64,000 nucleotides of DNA from Diabrotica undecimpunctata (GCF_040954645.1 NC_092807.1:930001-994000); one strand, 5' to 3'. Positions 21,115 to 33,010 are shown, numbered from the stretch's first letter. Notes: generated from the sequence alone by a model not told the origin. Numbers and translations: made by a program.

Positions 21115-22455
21115 GTATGTTGATATTCCTTTATCTAACAATCTGCTGTTTTATTTCCATTATTATTACTCGACAGCGTCTTCGAAATCATTTCATTTCT
21201 GTTTCAGCTATCATAATGCAAATTGGGTATAATCTACATTAAAAACGTTATCACCCTTGACCCTGCCTCGTACACATTTTCCTTCGATGTAATAGACAAT
21301 GATTAACATTTTACAATAACAAATTGTTGGTTATGGTTTTGTTAATATATATCGAGTGCGATAAGATAGTGACGTTGAAAAGTTATCAATGTTATACTGG
21401 TGAGGCAACAAAAAAGCATATTACTTGCATTTTCCCTAAAAGTTGATGATCAAGAGAAGATATATGTAGGTCAAAAATGCCGTGCGAGAAAAGAGAAGTG
21501 ATCAAAATTAATTTATCGAGGTTTCTTTAATTTATATTAAAACCGAGTAATAAAACATTAAAATGCAACACGACAATTCCTAGTATTCTATAAAAACGTT
21601 ATTTTTTAACTCTTTAATTTCGAAACCATAGAACAAGACAAAATAATACGAGAATATGGTGGGAGTAGACATCAAAACAAAGTCGTTAAGATCTTGACCT
21701 TGTCTTACCTGAATTATTAGGAATTTTTTTCGAGAGAACGAGAAAAAAACAATTCCAAACTACTATCAAAACGTCAACGGTGATTTTACAAAGGAATCCA
21801 AGGTTTTTGATCTTTTTTGTTTAAAAGGTGTGACAATTGCTGTATTATACAAATAAAAACTAATTCCACTATAAATTGCTGCACATACAGGGTATGTCAT
21901 ATGTGATTTAACTTTTAATAAGCACCAAATTAAGTTATTTCTTATAAAATTGTGAAAGTACTTAAGAGTAACAGTATTTTTTAAGACGAAGTTCGCGCCA
22001 TAACTTTTCAGTAGACGCAGTTTGTCTATGAGACCGGTGGGAGTCAATGACGGTCAATTCTAATGCCAATCGGAAGCTGTCGAGTTTCTCCGGCTCTGTA
22101 CCTTCTTTTGATAGGTACATTTATCTTATCGAATCGACTCAATCGACTGTGTCTTATTGTCGAATGCGGCTGTGTTGATGCTCGAACTGTAAGTTTGTAT
22201 TGTATTGTAAGAATTGTGGACTATTTTTTGTGCTACGTAAATAAACAAAATATGTCAATAATAATAAATATTGTTAAAAAAACTACAAACAATAAACTAT
22301 TTTATTGAAATTAAAACAAAATGCATCCAGAGGACTATTTTTATGACCGGTGTATTAGACCGTGTGCGACTAATGATACACGAAATTAAACCGCTTCTAC
22401 TGAAAGGTTAAATAACAAAATGCTATCAAATAAAAACAAAAATATCGTAACTTAC
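21115..22455. other. Intron 2 remainder, no gene recognised
   Basis: AT-rich sequence without a convincing ORF. A phrase CATACAGGGTATGTCATATG near 21886-21905 resembles a mariner-type terminus, but no partner terminus was found. Confidence 0.45.
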
Positions 22456-22734
22456 GTCAGCTCCAAACCACAACTGGCCGGCCAGATTCTCTTGCAGGAC
22501 GTCCTCCGGAAATTTTACCCTGAAATCCCTGTTGGCTCTCTCGTCCCCGATGAGCACGTCCATGATGGCATTGGTAATGGTCAAGACCTTGTCCTGGGCC
22601 TGTCGCAATTGATTGACCAGTGTCGTACATCGCTCGGGGTCCTTTCTGCCATCGAAGCTGTCAAGTTCGTTGACGACGTTGTTGAGCTCATCGTCGGCGT
22701 AGAAAAACTGGGCCAAGAGGGATTTGTCGTCTTT
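22456..22734 (-). CDS. Lst2: Lst2 coding exon 2
   Basis: This is a 279-nt, 93-codon exon bounded by acceptor TTTTTGCAG and donor GTAAGT (22450-22455), phase 0 on both sides. It encodes [18 protein letters not shown], then [14 protein letters not shown], then [20 protein letters not shown], the most conserved segment of the Lst2 N terminus. Joined to exon 1 it gives an uninterrupted N terminus (MESIRKWLYKPK then KDDKSLL). The similar-length plus-strand open frame at 22420-22761 is antisense to this exon and has no independent support. Introns on either side are about 19 kb and 12 kb and full of transposons. Confidence 0.95.
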
Positions 22735-23709
22735 CTGCAAAAATCAATAAACCGTTTGTAATAGGGTAAAGATAAACGTTAATTTGATAAGAAAATAAGG
22801 AATTTTTGAACAAACCTTCAAAACAAAAAAATCAGACTTGAGTATACACGAAGTAGAGGAAGAGGAGTTTCCTAACGTGAAGGTATCTTAAATAACTAGC
22901 ACAAAATAACGCAAAATAGCAAGAAATCACTAAAACTCACTATAAATGATAAGAAAATAAGTAATCAAAGGAAAATGTAATAAATTTTTCAGAATACAGG
23001 TCTGTCACATAGTTAAACAATATCAATGGATGATCTAAGAATATAAATAAAGTAAATAAATGAAAATTTAAATAAATACAAGAACGACAACAAAAACGTC
23101 AAATGAAAGAATGCAAATATAAAAATACAGTCATATAAGACTGTAATATACAGGGTGAGTCATGAGGAACTTTACATACTTCTACCATATGTAGAGTCCC
23201 TCAGGGAGCATATCATGTGGCCACTAAAAAATGTCAACTCCTCTTTTTTATTAATTAACAGGGTGATTTGTGTAATTGACCATTTATTTCATTTTACTGT
23301 AGTGTTTATACGGCTCATTTGATTTTTTTAATTTTTGCATGATACAGTACACTACTATCAAGCATTCGACTGGTATTAGCTAAACTAAAAAATTCCAGGA
23401 CTGGCTTTGGAAAAATTAATTTAGGGATTCGTATTAAATATTACACCCTGTATATATATTTTTTTAAATGCAATAAGTGATTTTCAAACTACATAAATAG
23501 CCAATGAAAACGACATATGCGACAATGTTGTCGCACTTTTATTAAATTTTTAGTGAACGATCAAATCTTACCAAAAATAGAACAACCATAATGAAGTATC
23601 AAATTATAAGGTAGTTAATTTAAACAAATGTTATAAATTTCAAACATTTTAATTGAAATGATAAACTGAGTCACTGCACAACAAAAAACAGTAACTACTA
23701 ACAATAACG

Positions 23710-23839
23710 CAGTCAGGGAAGACCTGGAGAAGATGGAAGTAAGGCCATGGGAAATAATAGCACAGGATCGGAATCAATGGAAGGCAATAGTAAACGCGGC
23801 AAAGACTCACGAAGAGTTGTAAAAGCCAATGATGATGAT
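23710..23839 (+). mobile_element. 130-bp LINE 3' fragment nested in mariner
   Basis: The sequence encodes the very end of an RTE-type protein (DLEKMEVRPWEIIAQDRNQW, KTHEEL, stop) and a GATGATGATG tail. It is flanked by perfect 13-bp duplications ACTAACAATAACG at 23697-23709 and 23840-23852. It is therefore an extremely 5'-truncated LINE insertion, later than the mariner copy. Confidence 0.9.
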
Positions 23840-23955
23840 GACTAACAATAACGAAGAACAATTTAAAAAAAAAACTAAAAATATGTACATAGTTATGATA
23901 AACCCATAAATTAGAACTGGAAAAGATACAATAATGGTAACAAAATAAAAATAAT

Positions 23956-25005
23956 TCAGAACAGATTTTCGAAATGGAACCCTGCAGCCTGTACACATTT
24001 TTGTTGCCGAATTGTTACTTGACGTATTGAATTACGGATACTCTGGGGATCGTTTCTAATAGTATTACAACAATGTATAATTCTATCAATTAATTGTTGT
24101 CGGTTATTAATATTCACTGCGTAAACTAGTTGCTTCAATCGTCCCCAAATATGGTAATCAACGGGATTGAAATCAGGGGATCTTGAAGGCCACGAAATAG
24201 GACCTGCACGTCCTATCCACCTGTTGCCATAAACATTATTGAGATGTTGTCTCACTGCCAGTAAAAAGTGTGGGGGTGCCCCATCATGCTGAAAATACAT
24301 CCCTCGGATAGCAACGTTCGCGTTGGCAAGCAAATTCGGCAAAATATTTTGTAGAAAGTTCAAATAGACCTGCCCTGTTAAACTACCATCAAAAAAGTGA
24401 GGACCTACTAATTGGTTATTTATGACACCAATCCACACGTTAATCGAAAACCTTAACTGAGAACGACGTTCTCGAATAGCATGGGGATTTTCTTCTGCCC
24501 ACACATGTGAATTTCGTGAATTATTTATCCCGTCTCTGGTAAATTGGGCTTCATCTGTAAATAGTGTCCTGTATAGCGTTGGTCGATTATTGTTAATCCA
24601 TCTACAAAATTCCAACCTATCGATCTCATCTCCAGCATGTAGTCGCTGAACCATTTGAATGTGATATGGGTATAGATTATTTTTTTGTAAAACTCTACTT
24701 ACTTTTGATTGAGTAACATTGAGTTCTCGACTTACTTGTCTAGTGCTTATTGTAGGGTTCATAGTAACGGCGTCCATAATGTCATCTTCCTGCGCTTCAT
24801 CTACATGTCGCTCTGTTGTTCCACTAGGAAAAGTGCCATTTTCTCGTAAATAATTAAAAACTGACCCAAATGTTGGATGACTGGGAGTTCGACGATTAGG
24901 AAATCTCCTGCGATATTCTCTACTAGCAGCCCTACCATTCTCATTACAGAATCCATAAACAAAAATTATGTCTGCATATTCTGTGGTCGAAAACTGATGT
25001 GGCAT
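23956..25005 (-). CDS. DD41D mariner-type transposase, intact
   Basis: The frame opens at 25173, but the family N terminus MPHQFSTTEYADIIF starts at the ATG at 25005, giving 349 residues. An N-terminal DNA-binding half (ENGRAASREYRRRFPNRR, then NPTISTRQVSRELNVTQSKV, a helix-turn-helix) precedes the DDE core: D151 in LFTDEAQF, D241 in FQHDGAPPHF and D283 in SPDFNPVDYHIWG. The second and third catalytic residues are separated by 41 residues, so DD41D. It would act in the nucleus, cutting at the TIRs and inserting at TA. No stop or frameshift is seen, so catalytic competence is possible. Confidence 0.92.
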   Translation of the reverse strand: MPHQFSTTEYADIIFVYGFCNENGRAASREYRRRFPNRRTPSHPTFGSVFNYLRENGTFPSGTTERHVDEAQEDDIMDAVTMNPTISTRQVSRELNVTQSKVSRVLQKNNLYPYHIQMVQRLHAGDEIDRLEFCRWINNNRPTLYRTLFTDEAQFTRDGINNSRNSHVWAEENPHAIRERRSQLRFSINVWIGVINNQLVGPHFFDGSLTGQVYLNFLQNILPNLLANANVAIRGMYFQHDGAPPHFLLAVRQHLNNVYGNRWIGRAGPISWPSRSPDFNPVDYHIWGRLKQLVYAVNINNRQQLIDRIIHCCNTIRNDPQSIRNSIRQVTIRQQKCVQAAGFHFENLF

Positions 25006-25962
25006 TTTGAACGAAAGTAACAAAAGCTCTACCAAAACTAACACAATGTACTTAACGTAGATATGACAGAAGAAATATGTATTCTTGTACACGTAAATAA
25101 CAATTGATAATGACAATAATGACAATGGGTATAAAATATCAAGAAACGTCAAACGGTCAACGCCAACCTTCATTTTAAACTTTTTTAGATTTATTTTTAT
25201 TTAGTACAGTTGATGCAATGTATTATTATTTGACATAAAATTTTAATCATTTACAATCAACAAAAACTAACACATACAAGAGGTTTGACTTTTTAATCAA
25301 TTTAATTTATTATTTATCGAAAATAATGCCCCAATATGATCTATGAGTAAAAATTTAAAATTGAAAAACAATTGATTCTATCGTAGAGATAATACAAAGT
25401 GACAGTAAAGATGTTAATTTTCTACGTATTAGATTATGTTGTAGGAACTCATTTTAATTAAAATGTTTGAAATTTATAACATTTGTTTAAATTAATACCT
25501 TATAATTTGATACTTCATTATGGTTGTTCTATTTTTGGTAAGATTTGATCGTTCACTAAAAATTTAATAAAAGTGCGACAACATTGTCGCATATGTCGTT
25601 TTCATTGGCTATTTATGTAGTTTGAAAATCACTTATTGCATTTAAAAAAAAATATATACAGGGTGTAATATTTAATACGAATCCCTAAATTAATTTTTCC
25701 AAAGCCAGTCCTGGAATTTTTTAGTTTAGCTAATACCAGTCGAATGCTTGATAGTAGTGTACTGTATCATGAAAAAATTAAAAAAATCAAATGAGCCGTA
25801 TAAACACTACAGTAAAATGAAATAAATGGTCAATTACACAAATCACCCTGTTAATTAATAAAGAAGAGGAGTTGACATTTTTTAGTGGCCACATGATATG
25901 CTCCCTGAGGGACTCTACATATGGTAGAAGTATGTAAAGTTCCTCATGACTCACCCTGTATA

Positions 25963-26990
25963 AAACACAAAAAGTACCATAAAGAGATGACTGTGGTTGA
26001 GTTTTTGATAAAAATGTCTTTAAAAGACGGTGATAGGCAAGATAGATATCAATAGAAAATCTGGTTAAAGAAAAAAATGAGGCAGTATCACCTAAAGAAT
26101 CCTTTACATTAATAATAGTAAAGAAATATATTACAACAGATATAACGGCAACAAGGAAAGTTGTATAAGGAATAACAGACAATATCAAATGGAAAAAATG
26201 AATGAAACATATATGACCTAAAAAAATAATAAAGTAAAACCAAAAACTACGAAAAAAACAAAGAAATGTAGAAGTATTGAAAGAAACACAAAAAATATCT
26301 AGAATGTGACTTATTCAGTGCAAATTTTGCATCAAAAAAGTGAAACAATATTACTATTCTTCGTTCACTAATTGTTGAGAGCACGAAATATGCCTCAAAC
26401 TCATAAAACGGTCGTAAATCATAGGCGTTCCTAAGGTGTTTATTCATTAAATAATAATACAATGTTTTAAGACTGTTATATATAATATTGATAATATTTT
26501 AATACTAATATATTTAGTAAAAAAAACAATTAAAACTTTCACGACTAATGTTGGTTATTATATTATATTAATAAAAATAAGAATTTAACTATTAACAATT
26601 TTGTAAATAAGAATACCTTATCTCTTTGGATATTTCAATACTAATCTTCGCGTTTAATCACTTTACTAGAAAACCTGGAATTCATATCCGAAGGTACTAT
26701 TCGTTGCAAGATAATTAAGATGGAATTCCCCAGATTTTTAATAATATAATTATATTCGAAACTTAACTTGAAAGGGTGAAGTTATTACGAACGAAAACAA
26801 TTTTTTTGTTTAGTACGTTTTTGATCGCATGTAGTTTACGGCTCGTCGGTGTTTTCGCGTCTACGGCAGTAATTAGCGTCTCGAATATTTCTTTTGCGAA
26901 TTATATGCAGTGCGTGAGTGATTTTTTATTCCATATACCTACGAACATATACGTACCTTTCGCTCGTGCTCGTTTTGTTGGATTGTTTGT
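25963..26990. other. Intron 1, no gene recognised
   Basis: AT-rich sequence between the mariner element and the next transposase remnant. The frames seen here have no recognisable features. Confidence 0.45.
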
Positions 26991-26991
26991 G

Positions 26992-28363
26992 ATGGCTTCA
27001 TCATCAAGTTTTACACCGGTACTGTTGTGTACAGTCAGTAAGTCTGTCTATTCACCAAGACAGAAAACTATTGTCCTGAATGTTCACGATGCTCTGGTTT
27101 CTCAGAATCCCACAAACACTGTTCGCAACATAGTCGAAAGTTGTGCCAACATGACTGGCGTAGGAGAGTCAACTTTATATAGGTTCCTATCAGAAAGAAA
27201 AAAACACGGTATAGCTAACCCAAACACAAACGAACACTTAAAGAGAGGGAAAAAGCCTATTGAAATTGATGAATTTGCCAAAAATGGTATTCGAAGGAAA
27301 ATTCATGGATTTTTTTCAAAAAAGAAATACCAAACCCAAACAAAATTTTACAAGAAGTTAGAGACGACCCGGATTTGCCTCATATCGGACGAACTAAATT
27401 GTGGCAAGTTTTAAAAGAATTAAATTTCCGGTGGGAGAAATCAGACCGAAAATCACTTTTGATTGACTGGGAGGAGAAGATGATGTTGGAGAAGAAATTA
27501 TCTAAGATTCATACGAAAATTCCGGGCTGAAGAAAGGCCCATCTTCTACCAGGATGAAACGTGAATAAACTCAGGTCATACTCTAAAAAAAATTTGGTCA
27601 GATAAAAATATATTAAGCTCCAGGCAAGCCTTTATGGAAGGTTGGTCTACTGGTATCTCCCCACTTTCTGGTAAAGGCAGTAGATTAATAATTTCTCACA
27701 TTGGTAGTGAAAAAGGATTTGTTAAGCATGGTTTGTTGGAATTTCATTCCAAAAGCACAAAAGACTATCACGAGGAGATGACAGCTGATGTTTTCGAAGA
27801 GTATTTTGAGCAAATGATTGAACACATACCACCAAATTCAATTATAGTATTAGATAATGCACCTTATCATTCACGACTAGTAGAAAGACTTCTAACGAAT
27901 GCGTGGAAGAAACAGGATATTCTTGACTGGCTGCGTAATAAGTATCTGCCTTACGAAGATGGAATGGTAAAAGCAGAACTTTTAAAAATTGCCCGGCAAC
28001 ACAAATCTAAGTTCAAGAAATACGTAGTTGACAAAATGGCGAAACATCACAGTCTTTAGACTTCCACCCTACCACTGCGAAATAAATCCAATTGAACTCA
28101 TTTAGGCACAAATGAAAAGTTATGTGGCTAGAAAAAATACGTCATATAAAATACAAGTTGTACGTGAATTGTTATACGAGTCTTTATAACATATTACAAA
28201 ACAAAACTGGAAAGATGCAGTAAGACATGTAATAGAAGAAGAACAAAAAATGTGGGATCTTGATAACATAATTGATGCGACCGTAGAGATTATTAACCTA
28301 ATTATTAACCCTCAAGACGACTCGGATTCCGAAGTTGATCCTATTTATTTTGAATTTGAATAG
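26992..28363 (+). pseudogene. Degenerate DDE transposase of the Tc1/mariner-IS630 type
   Basis: The likely start is MASSSSFTPVLLC at 26992. The upstream part of that frame is low-complexity and probably not coding. The N-terminal domain reads NVHDALVSQNPTNTVRNIV and GESTLYRFLSERKKHG. A frameshift near 27330 leads to VRDDPDLPHIGRTKLWQVLK, then more breaks. The core resumes at 27634-28059 with NSIIVLDNAPYHSR (second catalytic Asp) and continues past a stop at 28059 into CEINPIELI, stop, AQMK (catalytic Glu), ending in an acidic tail at 28361. At least three shifts or stops make it non-functional. Its terminal repeats were not identified. Confidence 0.75.
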
Positions 28364-28420
28364 TTTTCTAATCGTAATTATATAAGGTAAGTAATAGTAG
28401 TTGTAATCGTAAGGTATTAA

Positions 28421-28818
28421 AGGGGAAAGGCGCAAAATGTCGCCTGTCAAAATGTTCAATGTGTTTTAAATGTATCCATTTTTTTTTCAAATCCTGAGAA
28501 AACTAAAAAGCATTTTTGAAAAATGTAAAAGTAGAATGAAATATTTTTTAGAATAAATAAAAAGTTTCTTTTGCATGCAATATTTTCAATTAAAAATTAT
28601 ACTATATTTTCTCTTTTATTTTCACCCCTGTTACATAACATATTAAAATAAACATTGTAGAAGTTTTCAGGGACTTTCTGCCCTGAGTAATAATGTAATC
28701 TTTCATTCTGCGTTTAAATTTTTCAAAAATATTTATTAGTTTTCTCCGGATTCGAAAATAATGAATACATTTAAAACACATTGGAAATTTTGCCAGGCGA
28801 CATTTGGCGCCTTTTTCC
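28421..28818. mobile_element. 398-bp MITE flanked by TTAA
   Basis: Inverted repeats of about 85-90 bp (28421-28510 and 28735-28818) start AGGGGAAAGGCGC and GGAAAAAGGCGC and share GTCGCCTG, AATGTGTTTTAAATGTAT and GAGAAAACTAA. TTAA flanks both sides (28417-28420, 28819-28822). No coding capacity is present. TTAA targeting is a piggyBac habit, and a piggyBac remnant lies 0.6 kb away, but that link is only suggestive. Confidence 0.8.
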
Positions 28819-29394
28819 TTAATAAAATAAATGTATCTTTTACAAATGGCAAGAAACTTTTTATTTTTGAATAAAATAAATAAGTTTTATTAAAAAATAC
28901 AATTTACAATAAGTACAATTTAAAAAATATATTTATTTAGTTCAAATAAATGTTTCAATCATATACTCTACGACACTGGTCGTTCATCTCTAACCATTCA
29001 AAATACCCCCGTAATAGGATTATAAGGTATTGTATTCCTTCAGATATAAGGTGGGTTAGTCGAAAACGTCTTAAACCGTCAGTTTTAGGTTGGTTTTTAC
29101 TATTATATCGTATTACCTATTCTCTCTGTATTTCAGTTTTCTAATTAGGGTTAAACTTGTAGTGAGCTATCAACAAATTGTGAACCGGGTATATAATAAT
29201 AAGTGAAGGCTCCTTTACCACTATTATCTTTTCAGTCATCAGTTTTTTCATGACTGTTTATCTTTTCAAAACGCCTTGAAACACCGCCAGCAGTGCTGTT
29301 GAGTGGAACGAGTACCTTAAGGAAGGAGTCTTTAGTAAGGTTAGCATCCTACTGATGGACTATAAATATTTAATATAGACAAAAAAATCTTTCA

Positions 29395-29660
29395 AAAAAA
29401 TTTAGGACTTGACTTGGTGAAACCAAACATTACAGCACGGGCTTTAATTGAGACATTTCCTAGAGGTGTGCGCCAGATTGCTGCAAAATGTGCGGGATTA
29501 TAATACCTGATCCAGAGCATCCAGATCCCCCACTAAACAAAAGGGGATACTGCAAAGAGTGTACAAGCCGTAAAATTAGATTTTTTTACAAATTGTGTAA
29601 GAGCCGACTTTGTCTGGAGCATATTACAGCCTGTTGTTAGGAGTGCCTAAACCAAAATTA
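29395..29660 (+). pseudogene. piggyBac transposase C-terminal remnant
   Basis: One frame reads GLDLVKPNITARALIETFPR. After a shift another reads PDPEHPDPPLNKRGYCKECT, then IRFFYKLCKSRLCLEHITAC. The Cys-x2-Cys...Cys-x6-Cys cluster is the cysteine-rich C-terminal domain of piggyBac transposases. Only about 85 codons remain, with a frameshift and a stop. Confidence 0.6.
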
Positions 29661-30690
29661 GGAAAAAAAAGTTCAAGGTTAGGTCACTGTCGCCTTATTG
29701 CTAAAGAGTTTTAGAGTTGAAATTTTAAAGATTTTTGTTTTTGTAGAAAATAGTGTTATTGATTTTTAATTATAAATATGTCAAAAAGTAACAGTTTTTT
29801 GCATTTTTGAGTATTTCAAACGTTATAAAAAAAGCGTCAGGCATTTCCTGAAGATTTTTCTACTGGATTAAAATTTCGTCGTTTGATTATCACTCATATT
29901 TGGAAAAATGTCTTGATCAATGTTTGATAGAATTTTTTTCAAATTACCAAAGATTACCATAAACAAATTATCACTAAAACCTGTTAAATATTGTATTAAA
30001 AACCACGCTAAACTCCTAGAAAATTATATATAAATATTCTTCATTTTACCTAAATAAAGAATATAATACTTCCTCAAATTTTCGTTCGTCTATATTTGGA
30101 TAGAATAAACACAAATTAGCTAAATTAGTTAAGCGAATCGATTACCAAAGACCAACCTCATTGTTTTAGCATTCTGATCGAGGTTACAGCTTTTTAATTT
30201 TTTAATTTTTCGATCCAACCTTGACTAAGTATATGAAGTGTAACATAGAGGACATGGGCGTTGTGAAAGAGGGGGTATAAGTTGTCGATATTTTTTTCAA
30301 TCACACGTGTTTTATCTGTATTTTTTCTCATCGCTAAAGAATTTTATTAACCAATAACAAAAAGCAATTTTACAGCTTCTAAATCTGTGTACAAAGATTT
30401 TTATTCGTCATATTTTCTGGTGCATATTGAAGTTTTATAACATCTTTTCAAGTTTAATCTTTTGAAATTTTATGATACAGTTTCTCATGGAAGAAGGTTA
30501 CAACGATCTTTATAAACTCTTCAAAAAGAAATTTTAGAATCGAGAAAAAAAATGACATACTCGCACTCACTCACTGTTTTAAGTAATTTCTAATAAAAAT
30601 TTAACTTTTGAACAAAGAACTGTTTCAGTAGATAACAATTTAAATATTAAAGAAAAAAACGTAAGTAAATGTTGTAACAAATTGACGCTA
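29661..30690. other. Intron 1, no gene recognised
   Basis: AT-rich, six-frame broken sequence. No repeat pair or RNA signal was recognised. Confidence 0.45.
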
Positions 30691-30709
30691 AATTAATAAA
30701 GACAAATCA

Positions 30710-31940
30710 TGTGTCCGGACAAACTGATTTTAATAATAAATGTTTCCTCCACGTGCTCAAATTATTGGCTGAATTTTGCTTGGCTTGCCTAAAATTAAAT
30801 GAGAAATGTCCTGTTGAGGAATAAGTTCCCATTCTTCTAAATGGGCTTCTTGCAACTGATTTAAGGTTAAAGGGGCAGGAACACGACTTCGTATCCTTCG
30901 CTCAAGCATGTCTCAAACATGTTCGATTGGGTTTGCGTCTGGACTCAATGCTTGTCAATACATTGCAGAGATGTTTACTTCATTTAAAAACTGTTGAGTG
31001 ATTCTCGCACTGTAAGGTTTGGCATTATCATGGATCAAAACTCATTTCCAACAAAACCAGCATTAGATACAACAAAATCTTGGAGAATTTCATCAACGAA
31101 CCTGGCAGCTATTGTGGAGCATCTAGGAACGATGTACAATTCTGTACATGCCTCTAGAGAAATTCCAGCCCACACCATAATTGAGCCTACCCTAGACCTG
31201 AAGGTACATTCTGCAAAACGCTGTATATGTGTATATGCTTAGGCTTAAACTGTATTATTATGTCTTCGCCATACTCTCTCACGGTAGATAAAACGTGATT
31301 CCAGTTATTTACAGTAAAATAAGCATGGTTTCTGGCAAACTGAAGCTGCGCCACTCGATGGCGCCTGAGAAGTTGTAGGCCTGTTGCAGATCTGCGACTG
31401 CTTAAATTTGCTTCTCCAAACCTTCCTCTAAGTGTACGTTCACTTACGTTGGTATTCCGGACGTACTGAAGTTGATTTCAGATTTTTACAGCCGTGGCAC
31501 GAAGATCTCGTAGACTTTGTAAGAGGATGAAATGATCATCACGGGCACTCGATGGCGCCTGAGAAGTTGTAGGCCTGTTGCAGATCTGCGACTGCTTAAA
31601 TTTGCTTCTCCAAACCTTCCTCTAAGTGTACGTTAACTTACGTTGGTATTCCGGACGTACTGAAGTTGATTTCAGATTTTTACAGCCGTGGCACGAAGAT
31701 CTCGTAGACTTTGTAAGAGGATGAAATGATCATCACGGGCACTCATTCTAGAAATGTGTAAAAATACGGTGCACAGTACTATTGGATATTTGATAATACT
31801 TTTGAGCAACATATCGCTCATTTCTTCCGTCTTGAAGCAAAGCAATAATAGCAGCCGCTGTTTCGAGATTTAAAACCATAATTCTTGAGATTAAATCAAC
31901 GCAATTCAACTTCAAATTGTGTTCGACACTTGATTCGACT
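30710..31940 (-). pseudogene. Tc1-like transposase remnant
   Basis: The minus strand reads ARDDHFILLQSLRDLRA, VRNTNVSERTLRGRFGEANL, RRHRVAQLQFARNHAYFT, WNHVLSTVREYGED, SRVGSIMVWAGIS and CSTIAARFVDEILQDFVV, in the order of Tc1-family transposases. Expected catalytic motifs are degraded: the DES motif is replaced by REYGED and the second Asp region by GNEF, stop, SMIMPNLT. Multiple stops follow. A 194-bp segment encoding ARDDHFI through RRHRVA is present twice in tandem. Confidence 0.7.
31353..31740. repeat. Near-identical 194-bp tandem duplication
   Basis: The unit starting ACTCGATGGCGCCTGAGAAG occupies 31353-31546 and 31547-31740. The only difference I find is GTACGTTCACTT against GTACGTTAACTT. 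It lies inside the Tc1-like remnant and repeats part of its N-terminal domain. Confidence 0.93.
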
Positions 31941-32099
31941 TGAGAGTTAACTCACTTCAACAACAACAAAAGAATATAATATCAACAACTACCTTTCTAC
32001 TTTTAAAAGTGATAAGAATAGTGTATTCTTTATTTCTGATTTTTTATGAATTTTTTTTCGGATAAGCACATAAAAGTGTAAGGAGAATTAAAATTTTAA

Positions 32100-32460
32100 G
32101 TTTTTATTTAAAAAATGCAAGTCCTCCGTTTTTGCCGCCAGTGAGAGAGGGATCATAGAGTTTTGTCAACAACCTTCCGTGATTCACTGTTTCGTAGGCG
32201 GAGCTCAAATCGACCAGTACGAAGTCTTGTTATTTATTTATTTTCGTATCCCTTTTCTATGTGCTCTATGAGATTCGGAATTATGGTATGAGATTCTGGT
32301 CGACTATGTTTCCTGTGCGATTTAGGAAGGCTTTCGTATAGTTTAAAGAGATGGTATAGGAGAGAGACTGGTCGATAATTTTTGGGCGAATCTGTGTCAT
32401 TGACACTTTCACTTAAGATTTCCTCTATAGTTACGGGATTCTGCAGTTGCGCCACAAGTT
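32100..32460 (-). pseudogene. LINE RT fragment (fingers/palm)
   Basis: The minus strand gives AAQLQNPVTIEEILSESVND, SPKNYRPVSLLYHLFKLYE, SRPESHTIIPNLIEHIEKGY, then after a shift FVLVDLSSAYETVNHGRLLTKLYD. This is the AYDTV palm motif region of a non-LTR reverse transcriptase. No start, no end and a frame break. Confidence 0.65.
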
Positions 32461-32779
32461 ATTAAGCAGTTTTAAGATCCAGTTCTTAGCAAATAAGCCT
32501 AAGTTTTTTGTTTGTTCCAAACATAATTATATCATCAACTTCCGCCGCTTTGCCATTTTTCATTTACTGAATGGTTTGGTTTATTTCTTTAATTGTGAAA
32601 GATATCTCGAGGCAATTTCTTTCATATTTTTTAGGTTTCTAGTTATTTTTGATTTCTTTGGTCTTTCTGTGATGATCTTTCCGTTTGGTAGGAGCTAATA
32701 GGTCTGGTGTTACATTATAGCATGACGTGGTCTCAGCTATTATTTTTAATATGATTCCATCTTACTTCCTCTCTCTTCA

Positions 32780-33010
32780 ATTGTGACCCCCCGGGAGGAG
32801 AGAAGTGGTCATTGTGATGTCGTGTATTGTAAGATCTATGTCTCTGGTCATTTCTTGTAACTCATGCATAAGTCTTTTGCATGTTACTATAATTTGATCG
32901 ATCCATCTTGTTGGGGATCTTCCTCGTGATCTTTCCTTGGATAATAAGTCTTTCCACGTTTTCTGTGGCTGTGAAAATTATTTGTCCTGTGTTCGGTCTT
33001 AGTACTACTT
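32780..33010 (-). pseudogene. RTE-type LINE 3' end
   Basis: The minus strand encodes ERSRGRSPTRWIDQI and CKRLMHELQEMTRDIDL. It is the same family as the fragment at 56026-56275, to which it aligns well at the DNA level (shared GATCGATCCATCTT and CTCTGGTCATTTCTT). Sequence at 33026-33274 has two short minus-strand frames that I do not recognise. The stretch 32461-32780 shows nothing else. Confidence 0.7.

Larger units (their letters stand above)
23149..25960 (-). mobile_element. Tc1/mariner element with DD41D transposase and 512-bp TIRs
   Basis: This 2812-bp element is flanked by TA (23147-23148 and 25961-25962). It begins TACAGGGTGAGTCATGAGG and ends with the exact complement. The terminal inverted repeats run to about 23660 and from about 25449, roughly 512 bp each. 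In the outer 200 bp I count about two differences, so the copy is young. Between them lies one intact transposase gene on the minus strand. A small LINE fragment with its own 13-bp target duplication has inserted between the gene and the left TIR. It lies in Lst2 intron 1, in the same sense as the host gene. Confidence 0.93.

Noticed and set aside
21880..21920. CATACAGGGTATGTCATATG as a second mariner terminus
   Set aside because: It matches only the first few bases of the mariner end, and no opposite terminus was found.
22420..22761. 113-codon plus-strand frame
   Set aside because: It is antisense to Lst2 exon 2, whose splice sites and protein motifs explain the open frame.
25787..26188. 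133-codon minus-strand frame
   Set aside because: It lies across the mariner terminal repeat and flanking intron, with no motif.
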